The notes: generated from the sequence alone by a model not told the origin. A stretch of DNA of 64,000 nt from an uncultured Pseudomonadota bacterium (GCA_903885375.1 CAISIK010000022.1:1-64000); one strand, 5' to 3'; positions 33,205-41,696 are shown, numbered from the stretch's first letter. Program-made: numbers and translations.

Positions 33205-34441
33205 GCCAACGCTCCGCACCCCACGGGGGCTTCGCCGCGAGGCGGGGCCCCCGTTGTTCGTTTGGGGCAGGAACGGCGCCAGCGTCACCCGGAGGAGGCG
33301 AGGAGGCGAGGAGGCCGACGATACCTGCGATCACGATGATCACGGGCTCCGGCGCCTTCTTGAGGAAGGACATGGCCGCCAGGGCCGCAACAGCGATGAG
33401 GGCGGTCGGAACGTCCACGATCGCCCGCCGCCCGAGCACGAACGCCGCGCCGGCGATGGCCCCGGAGGCGGCGGCGGTCACGCCGTCTACGAAGCCCTTG
33501 ATGACCACATTCCTGGCGTACTTCCGGAAGTACGGCGCCGGACCGACGACGAGCAGGTAGCAGGGCAGGAACGTGGCGAGCGCCGCGATGCAGCCGCCGA
33601 TCGGCCCCGCGGCGAGGTAGCCGATGAACGCCACGGTGATGACGACCGGCCCCGGCGTGATCATCGCCACGGCCACCGCGTCGAGGAACTGTCGCTCCGT
33701 TAGCCAGCCGAACTCGTTCACGACCCCGCCGTGCAGGAAGGGCACGATCGCGAGCCCGCTGCCGAAAACGAACGCACCGGCCTCGGTGAAGTACCAGGCG
33801 ATCTTCCAGAGCACGGAGCCGTCGGCCGGACCCTGCAACCCGGTGAGAAGGAGCGGCCAGGGCAACACCGCGGCCGTGACCCTGCCAGCGGGCGGTCGCG
33901 CGGCGATCGCGCCGAGGACGCCCGCCACGAGGAACACCCCCACCATCTCCGTTTCGGTGATCGCGGTCACGAGCGCCGAGGCCCCGAAGAACACCCACAG
34001 GAGCTTCGCCTTCCCCATCGTGGCCTTCGCCAGCTTCCACGCGCTGCGGGCGATGATCCCGATGACCGCGGCGCCGATCCCGTAGAAGGCGCCCTGCATC
34101 CACCCGATGCCGCCGAAACGCAGGTACGCCGCGGACAGGGCCATCACCATCAGGAAGGAGGGGAGCACGAAGGCGAGGCCCACCAGCGTGGCACCTACGA
34201 GCCCGCCGCGCACCCAGCCCAGGTAGATCGCCAGCTGCGCCGCGAGGGGCCCGGGCGCGAGCTGGGCGAGGGCGAGCCCCTCCTTGTAATCCTCGCCGCT
34301 GACCCACTTCCGGTCCTCCACGAGGTCGCGCTGCATGTACCCAACGAGCGCGATCGGCCCGCCGAACCCGACGGCGCCGAGCTTCAAGAAGTAGGCAACA
34401 AAGTCGCGGAGGGTCGGCGGGCTCCTCGCGGCGGACTCCAT
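33062..34441 (-). CDS. CHR-family chromate/anion transporter
   Basis: A 459-residue transporter with about twelve membrane segments in two homologous halves. The N-terminal half has the family motif GGPIALVGYMQRDLV and PGPLAAQLAIYLGW; the second half has PGPVVITVAFIGYLAAG, the duplicated motif. Such proteins export chromate or take up related anions. ATG at 34441 is chosen over the TTG at 34477. Hydrophobic sequence ends near 33285, after which about 75 Arg/Pro-rich residues run antisense into the convergent gene at 33204, so the true C-terminus may be shorter or frameshifted. Confidence 0.85.
   Translation of the reverse strand: MESAARSPPTLRDFVAYFLKLGAVGFGGPIALVGYMQRDLVEDRKWVSGEDYKEGLALAQLAPGPLAAQLAIYLGWVRGGLVGATLVGLAFVLPSFLMVMALSAAYLRFGGIGWMQGAFYGIGAAVIGIIARSAWKLAKATMGKAKLLWVFFGASALVTAITETEMVGVFLVAGVLGAIAARPPAGRVTAAVLPWPLLLTGLQGPADGSVLWKIAWYFTEAGAFVFGSGLAIVPFLHGGVVNEFGWLTERQFLDAVAVAMITPGPVVITVAFIGYLAAGPIGGCIAALATFLPCYLLVVGPAPYFRKYARNVVIKGFVDGVTAAASGAIAGAAFVLGRRAIVDVPTALIAVAALAAMSFLKKAPEPVIIVIAGIVGLLASSPPPGDAGAVPAPNEQRGPRLAAKPPWGAERWLSASRAPRSGRRERERPAPLPSSPRPLPARRPCGPPRAPCRSPRRAR
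33223..33263 (+). terminator. Rho-independent terminator of the two-gene membrane module
   Basis: ACGGGGGC (33223-33230) pairs with GCCCCCGT (33247-33254), with an inner stem CGCC/GGCG around a GCGA loop, followed by the T-rich run TGTTCGTTT. It is 18 bases after the stop at 33204 on the plus strand. Confidence 0.75.
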
Positions 34442-34526
34442 CCAGGTTGAACCATCGGAGCAAGGGGAGTATCCCAACGGGGTCCTTCCCGGCGGCGCGG
34501 CACGAGGAGTGGGCCGCCGGGATTGT

Positions 34527-34549
34527 GGTGGCGCACACCCTCCGCCACC
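34527..34549. promoter_or_regulatory. 7-bp inverted repeat in the chrA/EamA intergenic region
   Basis: GGTGGCG (34527-34533) pairs with CGCCACC (34543-34549) just upstream of the divergent EamA gene. It could be an operator or a short hairpin. No protein is assigned. Confidence 0.25.
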
Positions 34550-34553
34550 GCGC

Positions 34554-34559
34554 TACCTC
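34554..34559 (+). promoter_or_regulatory. -10-like TA-box, probable leaderless promoter
   Basis: TACCTC ends six bases before the ATG at 34566 with no Shine-Dalgarno sequence, matching the recurring spacing. Confidence 0.4.
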
Positions 34560-34565
34560 CTCCGG

Positions 34566-35603
34566 ATGAGCCCGATCACCAAGGGTGTTTTCCTCGCGCT
34601 CGCGGCCGCCGCGAGCTTCGGCGTCACCACGCCGCTCATCCAGCGTTTTGGCAACGGCCTCGGCCCCTTCACCCTCGCTGCGCTCTTGTACGCGGGCGCC
34701 GCCGGGCTGGCCGCGGTGGTCGGCCGCACGGCCAACGAGGCATCGCTCGCGCGGGCGCACCTGCCGCGCCTCGCCCTCGTCGCCCTGTTCGGGGCGTTCA
34801 TCGCGCCGGTCCTGCTCGCGCTCGGCCTCCGGGCCACGAGCGGAACCAGCGCGTCGCTGCTCCTCAACCTCGAAGCGGTGTTCACCGTGGTGCTCGGCGC
34901 GCTCGTACATCGCGAGCCGGTCGGGCGCCGGGTGGTGGCGGCGGTGGCGGTCATCGCGGCCGGCGGCGCCGTCGTCAGCTTCGCGCCGGGGCAGGCGCAC
35001 ACGACGCTCTTCGGCTCGCTGCTCGTGGCGGGCGCCACCGTGGGGTGGGCGCTCGACAACACGCTGTCGCGGCCGCTGTCGGAGCTCGATCCCGGGCAGG
35101 TGGTGGCCGGGAAGAGCGCGATCGGAGCGAGCCTCTCGTTGGTGCTCGCCCTTGTGTTTCGCGAGCCGCGGCCGGCGGTCCTTCCTGGGCTCGCGGTGCT
35201 GGCGTGCGGCGCCATCGGCTACGGAGGCAGCCTGCGACTGTACCTTCGGGCCCAGCGCATCCTCGGCTCCGCGCGCACCGGCTCCGTTTTCGCCGTGGCG
35301 CCGTTCCTCGGCGCCGTGGTGGCGCTCGCCCTCGGCGAGCCCTTCGGCGGGCTCGGCACGGTGATCGGCGGCGCGCTGATGGCGCTCGGCGTGTACCTGC
35401 ACCTCACGGAGTCGCACGACCACGAACACGAACATCCCGCGTTGACCCATGCGCATCCGCACCGCCACGACGACGGGCACCACGACGACCACGCCCACCC
35501 GGAGCTCCCGCCCGGCACGGTTCACGCGCACACGCACACGCACGAGGCCCGGGCGCACCGCCACGCGCACGGCGAGGACATCCACCACCAGCACCACGGC
35601 TAA
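34566..35603 (+). CDS. EamA/DMT-superfamily transporter with His-rich C-terminal tail
   Basis: A 345-residue protein with about ten membrane segments in two EamA repeats (residues 1-285, e.g. GTSASLLLNLEAVFTVVLGAL and RTGSVFAVAPFLGAVVALAL). The last 60 residues are almost entirely His, Asp, Ala and Glu (HDHEHEHPALTHAH, HTHTHEARAHRHAH), a pattern that binds zinc, nickel or cobalt. The tail is cytoplasmic by topology if the helix count is even. It is divergent from the CHR transporter, so metal or oxyanion handling is suspected. ATG at 34566 is used because upstream residues are not transporter-like. Confidence 0.85.
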   Translation: MSPITKGVFLALAAAASFGVTTPLIQRFGNGLGPFTLAALLYAGAAGLAAVVGRTANEASLARAHLPRLALVALFGAFIAPVLLALGLRATSGTSASLLLNLEAVFTVVLGALVHREPVGRRVVAAVAVIAAGGAVVSFAPGQAHTTLFGSLLVAGATVGWALDNTLSRPLSELDPGQVVAGKSAIGASLSLVLALVFREPRPAVLPGLAVLACGAIGYGGSLRLYLRAQRILGSARTGSVFAVAPFLGAVVALALGEPFGGLGTVIGGALMALGVYLHLTESHDHEHEHPALTHAHPHRHDDGHHDDHAHPELPPGTVHAHTHTHEARAHRHAHGEDIHHQHHG

Positions 35604-35612
35604 AGAGGCGCC

Positions 35613-35664
35613 GCAACGCGGTCCTGCCCCTTTCGCCCCAACGCTGCCGGTCGCGCCGCGTTGC
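35613..35664. terminator. 9-bp stem, 34-base loop hairpin between convergent genes
   Basis: GCAACGCGG (35613-35621) pairs perfectly with CCGCGTTGC (35656-35664) between the stops at 35603 and 35674. Read on the minus strand, the loop ends GGGGCAGG just before the right arm, as at 8575 and 21759. There is no T-tract. Confidence 0.45.
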
Positions 35665-35673
35665 CCCACGCCC

Positions 35674-36432
35674 TCAAATCTGGATCGGCCCCTCAAGCCG
35701 GCCTTCCACGAACTGGCGCACCACGGGATGGTCGGTGGACCGCACATCTGCCGCCGTGCCCTCGAAGATCACCCGCCCCTCGTGCAGCATGGCCACCTTG
35801 TCGGCGATGCGCAGGGTGGCCTCCATGTCGTGGCTGATCACGAGGCTGGTGAGGCCGGGGGTGGCGTTCTGGGTGTTGCGGATGAGGTCGTCCACGTGGG
35901 CGGTCATGATGGGGTCGAGGCCGGTGGTGGGCTCGTCGTAGAGCAGGAACTCCGGCTTGCGGACGAGCGCCCGGGCCACCGCCGCCCGCTTGCGCATGCC
36001 GCCGGAGAGCTGGTGCACGTCCTTGTGACCGTGCTCCACGAGGCCCACGCTCGCCAGGGCGGCGTTCACGCGTTCCTTGAGGGCGGGCTCGCGCAGCCGT
36101 TCGTGCTCACGGAGCGGGAAGGCCACGTTCTCGAACACCGTCATGGAGTCGAAGAGCGCGGCGTGCTGGAAGACCATGCCGAAGCGGTTGCGCACCTTCA
36201 GGAGCTCGCGATCGCCGAGGCGGGTGATGTCGGTACCGCCGATCACGATCCGGCCGCCGTCGGCACGCATGAGCCCCATGAGGATCTTGAGCAGCACCGA
36301 CTTTCCCGTGCCGCTGCGGCCGATGACCACCGTGATCTTCCCGAAGGGAATCTCGAGGTCCACCCCGCGCAGCACCTCCTGCGCGCCGAAGCGCTTCTGC
36401 AGGTTCTCGAGGCGGATGCAGTCGTCGCTCAC
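35674..36432 (-). CDS. mlaF: MlaF-like ABC transporter ATPase
   Basis: A 252-residue ATPase with Walker A GRSGTGKS (about residue 38), signature LSGGMRKR and Walker B LLYDEPT. The Arg-containing signature and the FQHAALFDSMTVFENVAFPL block are typical of the Mla/Ttg2 phospholipid transporter rather than of importers. It powers retrograde phospholipid transport that keeps outer-membrane asymmetry. GTG at 36432 is one base from the mlaE stop. The substrate-binding MlaD and lipid-binding MlaC partners are not in this operon. Confidence 0.9.
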   Translation of the reverse strand: MSDDCIRLENLQKRFGAQEVLRGVDLEIPFGKITVVIGRSGTGKSVLLKILMGLMRADGGRIVIGGTDITRLGDRELLKVRNRFGMVFQHAALFDSMTVFENVAFPLREHERLREPALKERVNAALASVGLVEHGHKDVHQLSGGMRKRAAVARALVRKPEFLLYDEPTTGLDPIMTAHVDDLIRNTQNATPGLTSLVISHDMEATLRIADKVAMLHEGRVIFEGTAADVRSTDHPVVRQFVEGRLEGPIQI

Positions 36433-36433
36433 A

Positions 36434-37222
36434 TCAAGCCCGGTTCACGCTCATGGGGGCGAGGATCACGGTGATGAAGTAGTCCACCACGAGGATGGCC
36501 ACGCCGCTCGCCACGACGGCCCGTGTGGTGGCCCGCCCCACGCCCTCGGCGCCTCCGCGCGCGGTGAACCCGCGGTAGCAGCCCACGCTGGCGATGATGA
36601 AGCCGAAGACCGCGGACTTCAGCATGCCGCCCCAGATGTCGTCGGGGTCCACGAACCATTCCATGCGCGCGTAGTAGGGCCCCGGGTTCACGCCGAGCAC
36701 CTGGGTGGCCACGTAGGACACCCCCATGGCGCCGACGAGATCGAAGGCCGCGCACAGGATCGGGAGCATCAGGATGGAGGCGCCGATCCGGGGCGAAGCG
36801 AGGTACTGCACCGGGTCGATGGCCATGGACTCCAGCGCGTCGATCTGCTCGGTGACCCGCATGGTGCCGATCTCGGCGGCCATGGCCGAGCCCACCCGCC
36901 CGTTCACCATCAGGCTCGTGAGCACCGGGCCGAGCTCGCGGGTGAGCGCGAGCACCACGGTGCTGCCGATGAGCCCGCGGGCGCCGAAACGCCCGAAGGC
37001 GAAGTCGGTCTGCACGGCGAAGACCATGCCGGTGAAGGCGCCGGTGATGAGCACGATGGAGAGGGACTGGTTGCCCACGAACTCCATCTGACGGAAGAGG
37101 TTGCGGAGCCGGTAGGGCGGCCGCACGATGCCCCAGAGGGCCCGGGCGGTGAAGACCGCGTACTGGCCGAACTCCTCCACCGCGGCGAGCATCCACGCGC
37201 CGAGCGCCGAGATGGGGTTCAT
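36434..37222 (-). CDS. mlaE: MlaE-like ABC transporter permease
   Basis: A 262-residue inner-membrane permease with five to six helices and the family blocks FTARALWGIVRPPYRLRNLF, GAFTGMVFAVQTDF and LGPVLTSLMVNGRVGSAMAAEI. It should pair with the ATPase at 35674 in lipid transport. The ATG at 37222 overlaps the alr stop by ATGA, so alr-mlaE-mlaF are translationally linked. No MlaD homologue with an MCE domain is present here. Confidence 0.9.
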   Translation of the reverse strand: MNPISALGAWMLAAVEEFGQYAVFTARALWGIVRPPYRLRNLFRQMEFVGNQSLSIVLITGAFTGMVFAVQTDFAFGRFGARGLIGSTVVLALTRELGPVLTSLMVNGRVGSAMAAEIGTMRVTEQIDALESMAIDPVQYLASPRIGASILMLPILCAAFDLVGAMGVSYVATQVLGVNPGPYYARMEWFVDPDDIWGGMLKSAVFGFIIASVGCYRGFTARGGAEGVGRATTRAVVASGVAILVVDYFITVILAPMSVNRA

Positions 37223-38349
37223 GCCACGCCCTCGTGCACCCGCGGCACGCGCGTGGAGAAGCCGCACAGCACCTCGTAGGGGATGGTACCCGCCCACTCG
37301 GCCACCTCGGAAGCCCGGATGCGCACGCCTTCGGGGCCGCCGAGGAGCAGCGCCTCGTCGCCGCTCTCCACGGTGGCGCGCACGTCGGTCACATCGGCCA
37401 TGCAGAGGTCCATGCACACGCGGCCCACGACGGGGCAGCGCTGGCCGCCGACGATGACCGAGGCCCGGCCGCTCACCGCGCGCGGGTAACCATCGGCGTA
37501 GCCCACGGGCAGGGTGGCGATGCGGGAGGGGCGTTCAGTCACGAAGCTGCGACCGTAGCTGACCGGCGCCCCCGTGGGCAGGTCCTTCACGAAGAGAACG
37601 CGGGTGCTCACGGTCATCACGGGCTGGATGCCCGGCGTGGGCACGGGGGGCTCGCCGTAGAGCGCGATGCCCGGGCGCACCATGCCGAACCAGGAGTCGG
37701 GGTGGCGGAGAAGTCCGGCGGAGTTGGCCGCGTGCAGGTAGCCGGGGGCGAAGCCCCGGCGGCGGGCCGTGGTGGCGGCGGCGCGGAAGCGGCGGAGCTG
37801 CTCGCGGGTGAAGACGTCGGTCTCGCCATCGGCCTCGGCGAAGTGCGTCATCAGCGCGGCGATGGAGAGCCACTCGAAGGCGGCGAAGCGGTCGAGGAAG
37901 CGCTCCCAGTGCGGCAGCGGCACGCCGAGCCGGCCCATGCCGGTGTCCACCTTCAGGTGCACCTGCAGCCGCTCCCCGGCCTTGCGCGCCGCGGCGTCGA
38001 GCCGCTCGGCATCGCCCTCGTCGTACACCACCGGCGTGAGCTGGCGCGCCACCGCCTCCTCCGCGCCATGACGCCCCACGCCACCCATGCACAGGACCAT
38101 CCCGTGTACGCCGGCATCGCGGAGCTGGGCCCCCTCCTCCACCAGCGCCACCCCGAAGGCATCGCACCCGGCGGCCTCGAGCGCCCGCGCACAGCCCACC
38201 GCGCCGTGCCCGTAGGCATCGCCCTTCACCGCTGCCAGCACCCGCACCGCCGGGCCCACGCGCTGCCGGATCACCCCGAAGTTCGCCTGCAACGCGGCGA
38301 GATCGACGTGCGCGGTGGTCGGCCGGAGCTGGGAGGGCGAGGCGGGCAT
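37219..38349 (-). CDS. alr: Alanine racemase
   Basis: A 376-residue pyridoxal-phosphate enzyme that makes D-alanine for peptidoglycan. The PLP-lysine motif is AAVKGDAYGHG (Lys near residue 43; usual form KADAYGHG), the second catalytic base is Tyr in APVSYGRSF (about residue 274), and the barrel motifs HLKVDTGMGRLG and ATLPVGYADGYPR are intact. It lies three bases after uxs and overlaps mlaE by ATGA, so a cell-envelope operon is likely. Confidence 0.93.
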   Translation of the reverse strand: MPASPSQLRPTTAHVDLAALQANFGVIRQRVGPAVRVLAAVKGDAYGHGAVGCARALEAAGCDAFGVALVEEGAQLRDAGVHGMVLCMGGVGRHGAEEAVARQLTPVVYDEGDAERLDAAARKAGERLQVHLKVDTGMGRLGVPLPHWERFLDRFAAFEWLSIAALMTHFAEADGETDVFTREQLRRFRAAATTARRRGFAPGYLHAANSAGLLRHPDSWFGMVRPGIALYGEPPVPTPGIQPVMTVSTRVLFVKDLPTGAPVSYGRSFVTERPSRIATLPVGYADGYPRAVSGRASVIVGGQRCPVVGRVCMDLCMADVTDVRATVESGDEALLLGGPEGVRIRASEVAEWAGTIPYEVLCGFSTRVPRVHEGVA

Positions 38350-38351
38350 CC

Positions 38352-39278
38352 TCAGAGCGAGCGGAAGTACGCGACCGTTCGCGAAACGCCCTCTTCGAAG
38401 TCGACCTGCGGCTCCCAGCCGAGGCGGGCGCGCGCAAGGGTGATGTCGGGCTTGCGACGGGTGGGGTCGTCCTTCGGGAGCGGCCGGTGCACGATGCCGG
38501 CGGTGTTGCCGGTGAAGCGGTTGATGTACTCGGCGAGCTGCAACATGGTCATTTCGTGGGGGTTGCCCACGTTGCAGGGCGTGCCGAGGTCGCTCTCCAT
38601 GAGCCGCGAGATACCCTCCACGAGGTCGCTCACGTAGCAGAAGCTGCGGGTCTGGAGGCCATCGCCGAACACGGTGAGCGGCTCGCCGCGCAGCGCCTGG
38701 CTGCAGAAGGCGGGCATCACGCGGCCATCATTCGGGCGCATGCGGGGGCCGTACGTGTTGAAGATGCGGACGATCCGCACCTCGACCTGGTGGTAGCGGG
38801 CGAACGCCATCGAGAGCGCCTCGGCGTAACGCTTGGCCTCGTCGTACACGCTGCGGACGCCGATGGGGTTCACGTTGCCCCAGTAGTCCTCCACCTGGGG
38901 GTGGATGGCGGGGTCGCCGTACACCTCGGAGGTGCTCGCGAGGAGGAAGCGGGCGCCGTCCTTCCGGGCGCGCTCGAGCAGGAGGCGCGTGCCATCGCTG
39001 CCGGCGTAGAGCGTTTCGAAGGGGAGCTCCACGTAGTCGATCGGGCTCGCCGGCGAGGCCATGTGGTAGATGCGGTCGAACCGGCCCTCGACCGGGAGCT
39101 CGCGGCTCACGTCGGCCTGGACGAACGAAAACCCCGGGTGCGCTTCAAGCGTGGCGAGGTTGCGCCGGTGCCCGGTGACGAAGTTGTCGAGGGCCACCAC
39201 CTCGTGCCCGCGGGCGAGCAGGAGGTCGCAGAGGTGACTGGGAACGAAGCCGGCCCCACCCGATACGAGGATACGCAT
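38352..39278 (-). CDS. UDP-glucuronate decarboxylase (UDP-xylose synthase) type SDR
   Basis: A 308-residue NAD-dependent extended SDR with the Rossmann start [14 protein letters not shown] and the Tyr-Lys active site in [13 protein letters not shown]. The block [20 protein letters not shown] and the NVNPIGVRS stretch are characteristic of UDP-xylose synthase, which converts UDP-glucuronate to UDP-xylose. It therefore likely supplies xylose for polysaccharide or glycoprotein assembly. Its own TA-box lies nine bases before the ATG. The downstream gene alr begins three bases after its stop. Confidence 0.88.
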   Translation of the reverse strand: MRILVSGGAGFVPSHLCDLLLARGHEVVALDNFVTGHRRNLATLEAHPGFSFVQADVSRELPVEGRFDRIYHMASPASPIDYVELPFETLYAGSDGTRLLLERARKDGARFLLASTSEVYGDPAIHPQVEDYWGNVNPIGVRSVYDEAKRYAEALSMAFARYHQVEVRIVRIFNTYGPRMRPNDGRVMPAFCSQALRGEPLTVFGDGLQTRSFCYVSDLVEGISRLMESDLGTPCNVGNPHEMTMLQLAEYINRFTGNTAGIVHRPLPKDDPTRRKPDITLARARLGWEPQVDFEEGVSRTVAYFRSL

Positions 39279-39287
39279 GGCGCCGCG

Positions 39288-39293
39288 CTTATA
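39288..39293 (-). promoter_or_regulatory. -10-like TA-box of the UDP-xylose synthase gene
   Basis: TATAAG on the minus strand ends nine bases before the ATG at 39278. It faces the TA-box of yhbY, so the two divergent promoters share a 35-base gap. Confidence 0.45.
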
Positions 39294-39299
39294 CCGGAT

Positions 39300-39305
39300 T
39301 AGCCC
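39300..39305 (+). promoter_or_regulatory. -10-like TA-box of yhbY, probable leaderless promoter
   Basis: TAGCCC ends eight bases before the ATG at 39314. It overlaps the divergent promoter of the UDP-xylose synthase gene. Confidence 0.45.
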
Positions 39306-39313
39306 GCGAGCCC

Positions 39314-39607
39314 ATGGAACTCACCGCAAAGCAGAAGGCCTACCTCCGGGGTCTGGCCCACTCGCTCAACCCCGTCGTGTTCGTCGGGAAGGAGGGCGCG
39401 AGCGAAGCGGTGGTCCGAAAGGTCCACCTCGAGCTCCTCGCCCATGAACTCGTGAAGGTGCGCGTGGGCGATGGCGCCGAGGTCACTGCCGCCGAGCTCG
39501 GGGCGCTGCTCGCCGAGGGGTGCGCGGCCATCGTCGTGCAGCGGATCGGTCACGTCGTGGTCCTCTACCGGAAGCGCAAGAAGACGCCCGAGATCGTGCT
39601 GCCCTAA
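39314..39607 (+). CDS. yhbY: YhbY-type CRM-domain RNA-binding protein
   Basis: A 97-residue protein with the CRM RNA-binding fold: [20 protein letters not shown], then [12 protein letters not shown], and [14 protein letters not shown] at the end. The [16 protein letters not shown] block is the family's conserved loop. Homologues bind pre-50S ribosomal particles and help rRNA maturation. It converges on the lipoprotein-like gene at 39604 with a four-base overlap of stops. Confidence 0.93.
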   Translation: MELTAKQKAYLRGLAHSLNPVVFVGKEGASEAVVRKVHLELLAHELVKVRVGDGAEVTAAELGALLAEGCAAIVVQRIGHVVVLYRKRKKTPEIVLP

Positions 39608-40242
39608 TCCGGGGCGCCCACGTCTTCGGTGCGCACGACCCGCCCGCGAGGGTCGTAGGTGTGCACGGTTCGGCCGCCGTCGGTGCGGAGCTCGGCGCCT
39701 TGGAGGCGACCGCCCTCCAGCTCCACCTTCGCGCCGGCGGGCACGGCCTCGCTGCCGCGGAACGAGTGGGCGCGCGCGAGCATGCAGCCGCGGAGGTCGC
39801 CGTCGTCGCCGATCTCCACCTCGCCGGCGCAGGGAACGCCCGACAGGACCGTCGTGCGCTCGCCGGGTTCGGACCAGCCGATGAGCTGGCCGGAGCCCAC
39901 GGCGAACCGGAGCCAGGCCTCGGTCGGCAGGGTCAGGCCGCCTACGCTCCAGGGCGCGCGGAGCTCGCAGGTCCAGGAGCCGTCGGGGAGCACGTGCACC
40001 GACCCGCGGCAGGGCACCCCGCGCACGCGCGCAGTGCCGCGGAGCTCCACCTCGTAGAGGAAACCGTCCACGGTGTCGCTCACGTAGAGGGTGCCGAGCG
40101 CCGCGAGCTCGTCGGCCACCATGCTGGCCTGGTCCTCGTCGAGGACACCGCTGGGCACGAAGGCGGGCGGCGCGCTGCGGAGCTGGTGGGGGTCTACCGT
40201 GACGGCGGCGAAGGCGGCGAGCTGGCTGAGCACGAGGAGCAT
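39604..40242 (-). CDS. Exported protein of unknown function
   Basis: A 212-residue protein with a signal peptide (MLLVLSQLAAFAAVTV). The ATG at 40242 is chosen over longer frames because GGAAG lies eight bases upstream. The rest is beta-rich with three disulfide-capable Cys pairs and a long antiparallel region; no family recognised. A good sigma-70 promoter is seen at 40304-40332. Confidence 0.6.
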   Translation of the reverse strand: MLLVLSQLAAFAAVTVDPHQLRSAPPAFVPSGVLDEDQASMVADELAALGTLYVSDTVDGFLYEVELRGTARVRGVPCRGSVHVLPDGSWTCELRAPWSVGGLTLPTEAWLRFAVGSGQLIGWSEPGERTTVLSGVPCAGEVEIGDDGDLRGCMLARAHSFRGSEAVPAGAKVELEGGRLQGAELRTDGGRTVHTYDPRGRVVRTEDVGAPD

Positions 40243-40303
40243 GGGACTTCCGGGTTCCCTCCCCTGCATCGCAACGATCGTGCCGGGGCCCGGAATGCGA
40301 GAT

Positions 40304-40332
40304 GTTATCTTGTTATGAACTGCATCTTTCAA
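40304..40332 (-). promoter_or_regulatory. Sigma-70-like promoter
   Basis: On the minus strand TTGAAA (40332-40327), a 17-base spacer and GATAAC (40309-40304) form a good promoter in an A+T-richer region, about 60 bases upstream of the ATG at 40242. Unlike the leaderless genes, this one keeps a 5' leader with a Shine-Dalgarno sequence. Confidence 0.5.
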
Positions 40333-40458
40333 CTGCGACGCCCGGCACTCCGCCCTTGACCGCCCCCGCTCGCTCAAGAACCGGTAGCAAGCGATCTACG
40401 AATCATGGAGAAGGCGGGCACCTCGCGGCAGGCGTCCGCCGCCGCGCGCTCCCGCGCG

Positions 40459-40479
40459 CCCGATCCGCTCGCGATCGGG
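40459..40479. terminator. Hairpin after the adenylate cyclase gene
   Basis: CCCGATC (40459-40465) pairs with GATCGGG (40473-40479) around a seven-base loop, 17 bases past the cyclase stop on the minus strand. There is no T-tract, so a terminator role is weak. Confidence 0.35.
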
Positions 40480-40496
40480 TGGGGCGGGGTGGTCGC

Positions 40497-41696
40497 TCAC
40501 CCCCCCGCGAGCGCCGCCACGCTCCACACCTCGATCGCATCCTCCTTCCCCCGCACCCGCTGCGCGGGCAGCCGCTGCCAGGCGAAGCCATCGCCCGCTG
40601 CATCGCGCGCGCTGCCCGTCACCAGGATGCCGACGCCCACGCTGCGCGTGAGCCCTTCCACGCGGCTCGCCACGTTCACCGCATCGCCAATCGCGGTGTA
40701 CTCGCGCCGCTGCCGCGGGCCGATGTCGCCCACGAGCGCCCGGCCCGTGTGCACGCCCACGCCCATGTGCAGCGCGGGCAGGCGCGACTGCGCGCGTCGT
40801 TCGTTGAGCGGCCCGAGCGCGGCCTGCATGGCGATGGCGCAGCGCACGGCGCGGGCGGCGTGATCGGCCTGATCTCCCGGCGCGCCGAACCAGGCGAGCA
40901 CGCCATCGCCGAGGAACTTGTCGAGGGTGCCGCCGTTCTGGAAGATCACCTCCACCATCACGCCGAGGTAGTCGTCGAGCCAGCGCACCACGGCGTCGGC
41001 CTCGGAGGCCGCGGCGAGCGCCGTGAAGCCCTGGATGTCGGCCACGAGCACGGTGATCACGCGATGTTCGCTGCGCACCTCCTCCTCGCCGCCTTCGAGG
41101 ATGCGGTCGGCCACCGCCGGCGAGAAGTAGCGCTGCATGCGGCCCCGCGCGGCCACCTCGGTGGCGGCCACCGTCACCAACCGCAGGAGCTGACGCCGAA
41201 GCAGGGAGACCACCCCGGCCGAGGTGCCCAGCACCAGCGTGGCGGCGATGACGCGGCTGGCGCTGAGCTCCCCCATCCCCACCAGCATCACGATCTGCGC
41301 GCCGAGGCACACGACGGCGAGGGTGAGCGTGAGGCTGAGCCGGAGCGCAAAACCCGTGGACAGCACCACGAGGCCGAGGAGCGCGTTGTTCATGCCCAGC
41401 AGGTACGAGGCGCTGTCGCTCGCCCCCACCCAGGCCTTCCACTGGGCGAGCTGGAGCATGGGGAGGTCCACGAGGCCGATCCCCCAGAAGCTCGCCTCGA
41501 GGTACCTCGGAAAGCGCCGGACCCCCAGCCAGAGCAGCGTGGCCAGGCCGAGGTAGACGAGGATGATGCCCTGCTGGGGGCGCCAGCCGAGCAGGATCGC
41601 CGAGCAGGCCCAGGCCACGGTGGCGACGAGGCGCACCTCCGCGAACCGGCGCGCGTTGGACCGGCGCTCGCGTGCGAATGCCCTGCTCCCGCCCAA
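40497..41696 (-). CDS. Membrane-bound class III adenylate/guanylate cyclase
   Basis: A 399-residue protein. Residues 1-170 have about six hydrophobic helices. After a short linker (RMQRYFSPAVADRIL) the cyclase domain spans about 215-390, with VLVADIQGFTALAA (metal Asp), DKFLGDGVLAWFGAP and YTAIGDAVNVASRVEGL (the second metal and base-binding region). It should make cAMP or, less likely, cGMP. The TTG at 41696 is the best start available; the nearby GTG at 41636 would delete the first helix start. It begins eight bases past the argS stop. Confidence 0.85.
   Translation of the reverse strand: MGGSRAFARERRSNARRFAEVRLVATVAWACSAILLGWRPQQGIILVYLGLATLLWLGVRRFPRYLEASFWGIGLVDLPMLQLAQWKAWVGASDSASYLLGMNNALLGLVVLSTGFALRLSLTLTLAVVCLGAQIVMLVGMGELSASRVIAATLVLGTSAGVVSLLRRQLLRLVTVAATEVAARGRMQRYFSPAVADRILEGGEEEVRSEHRVITVLVADIQGFTALAAASEADAVVRWLDDYLGVMVEVIFQNGGTLDKFLGDGVLAWFGAPGDQADHAARAVRCAIAMQAALGPLNERRAQSRLPALHMGVGVHTGRALVGDIGPRQRREYTAIGDAVNVASRVEGLTRSVGVGILVTGSARDAAGDGFAWQRLPAQRVRGKEDAIEVWSVAALAGG

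Noticed and set aside
33264..33272. GGGGCAGGA after the terminator at 33223, as a further member of the hairpin family
   Set aside because: No matching left arm lies 30-37 bases upstream.
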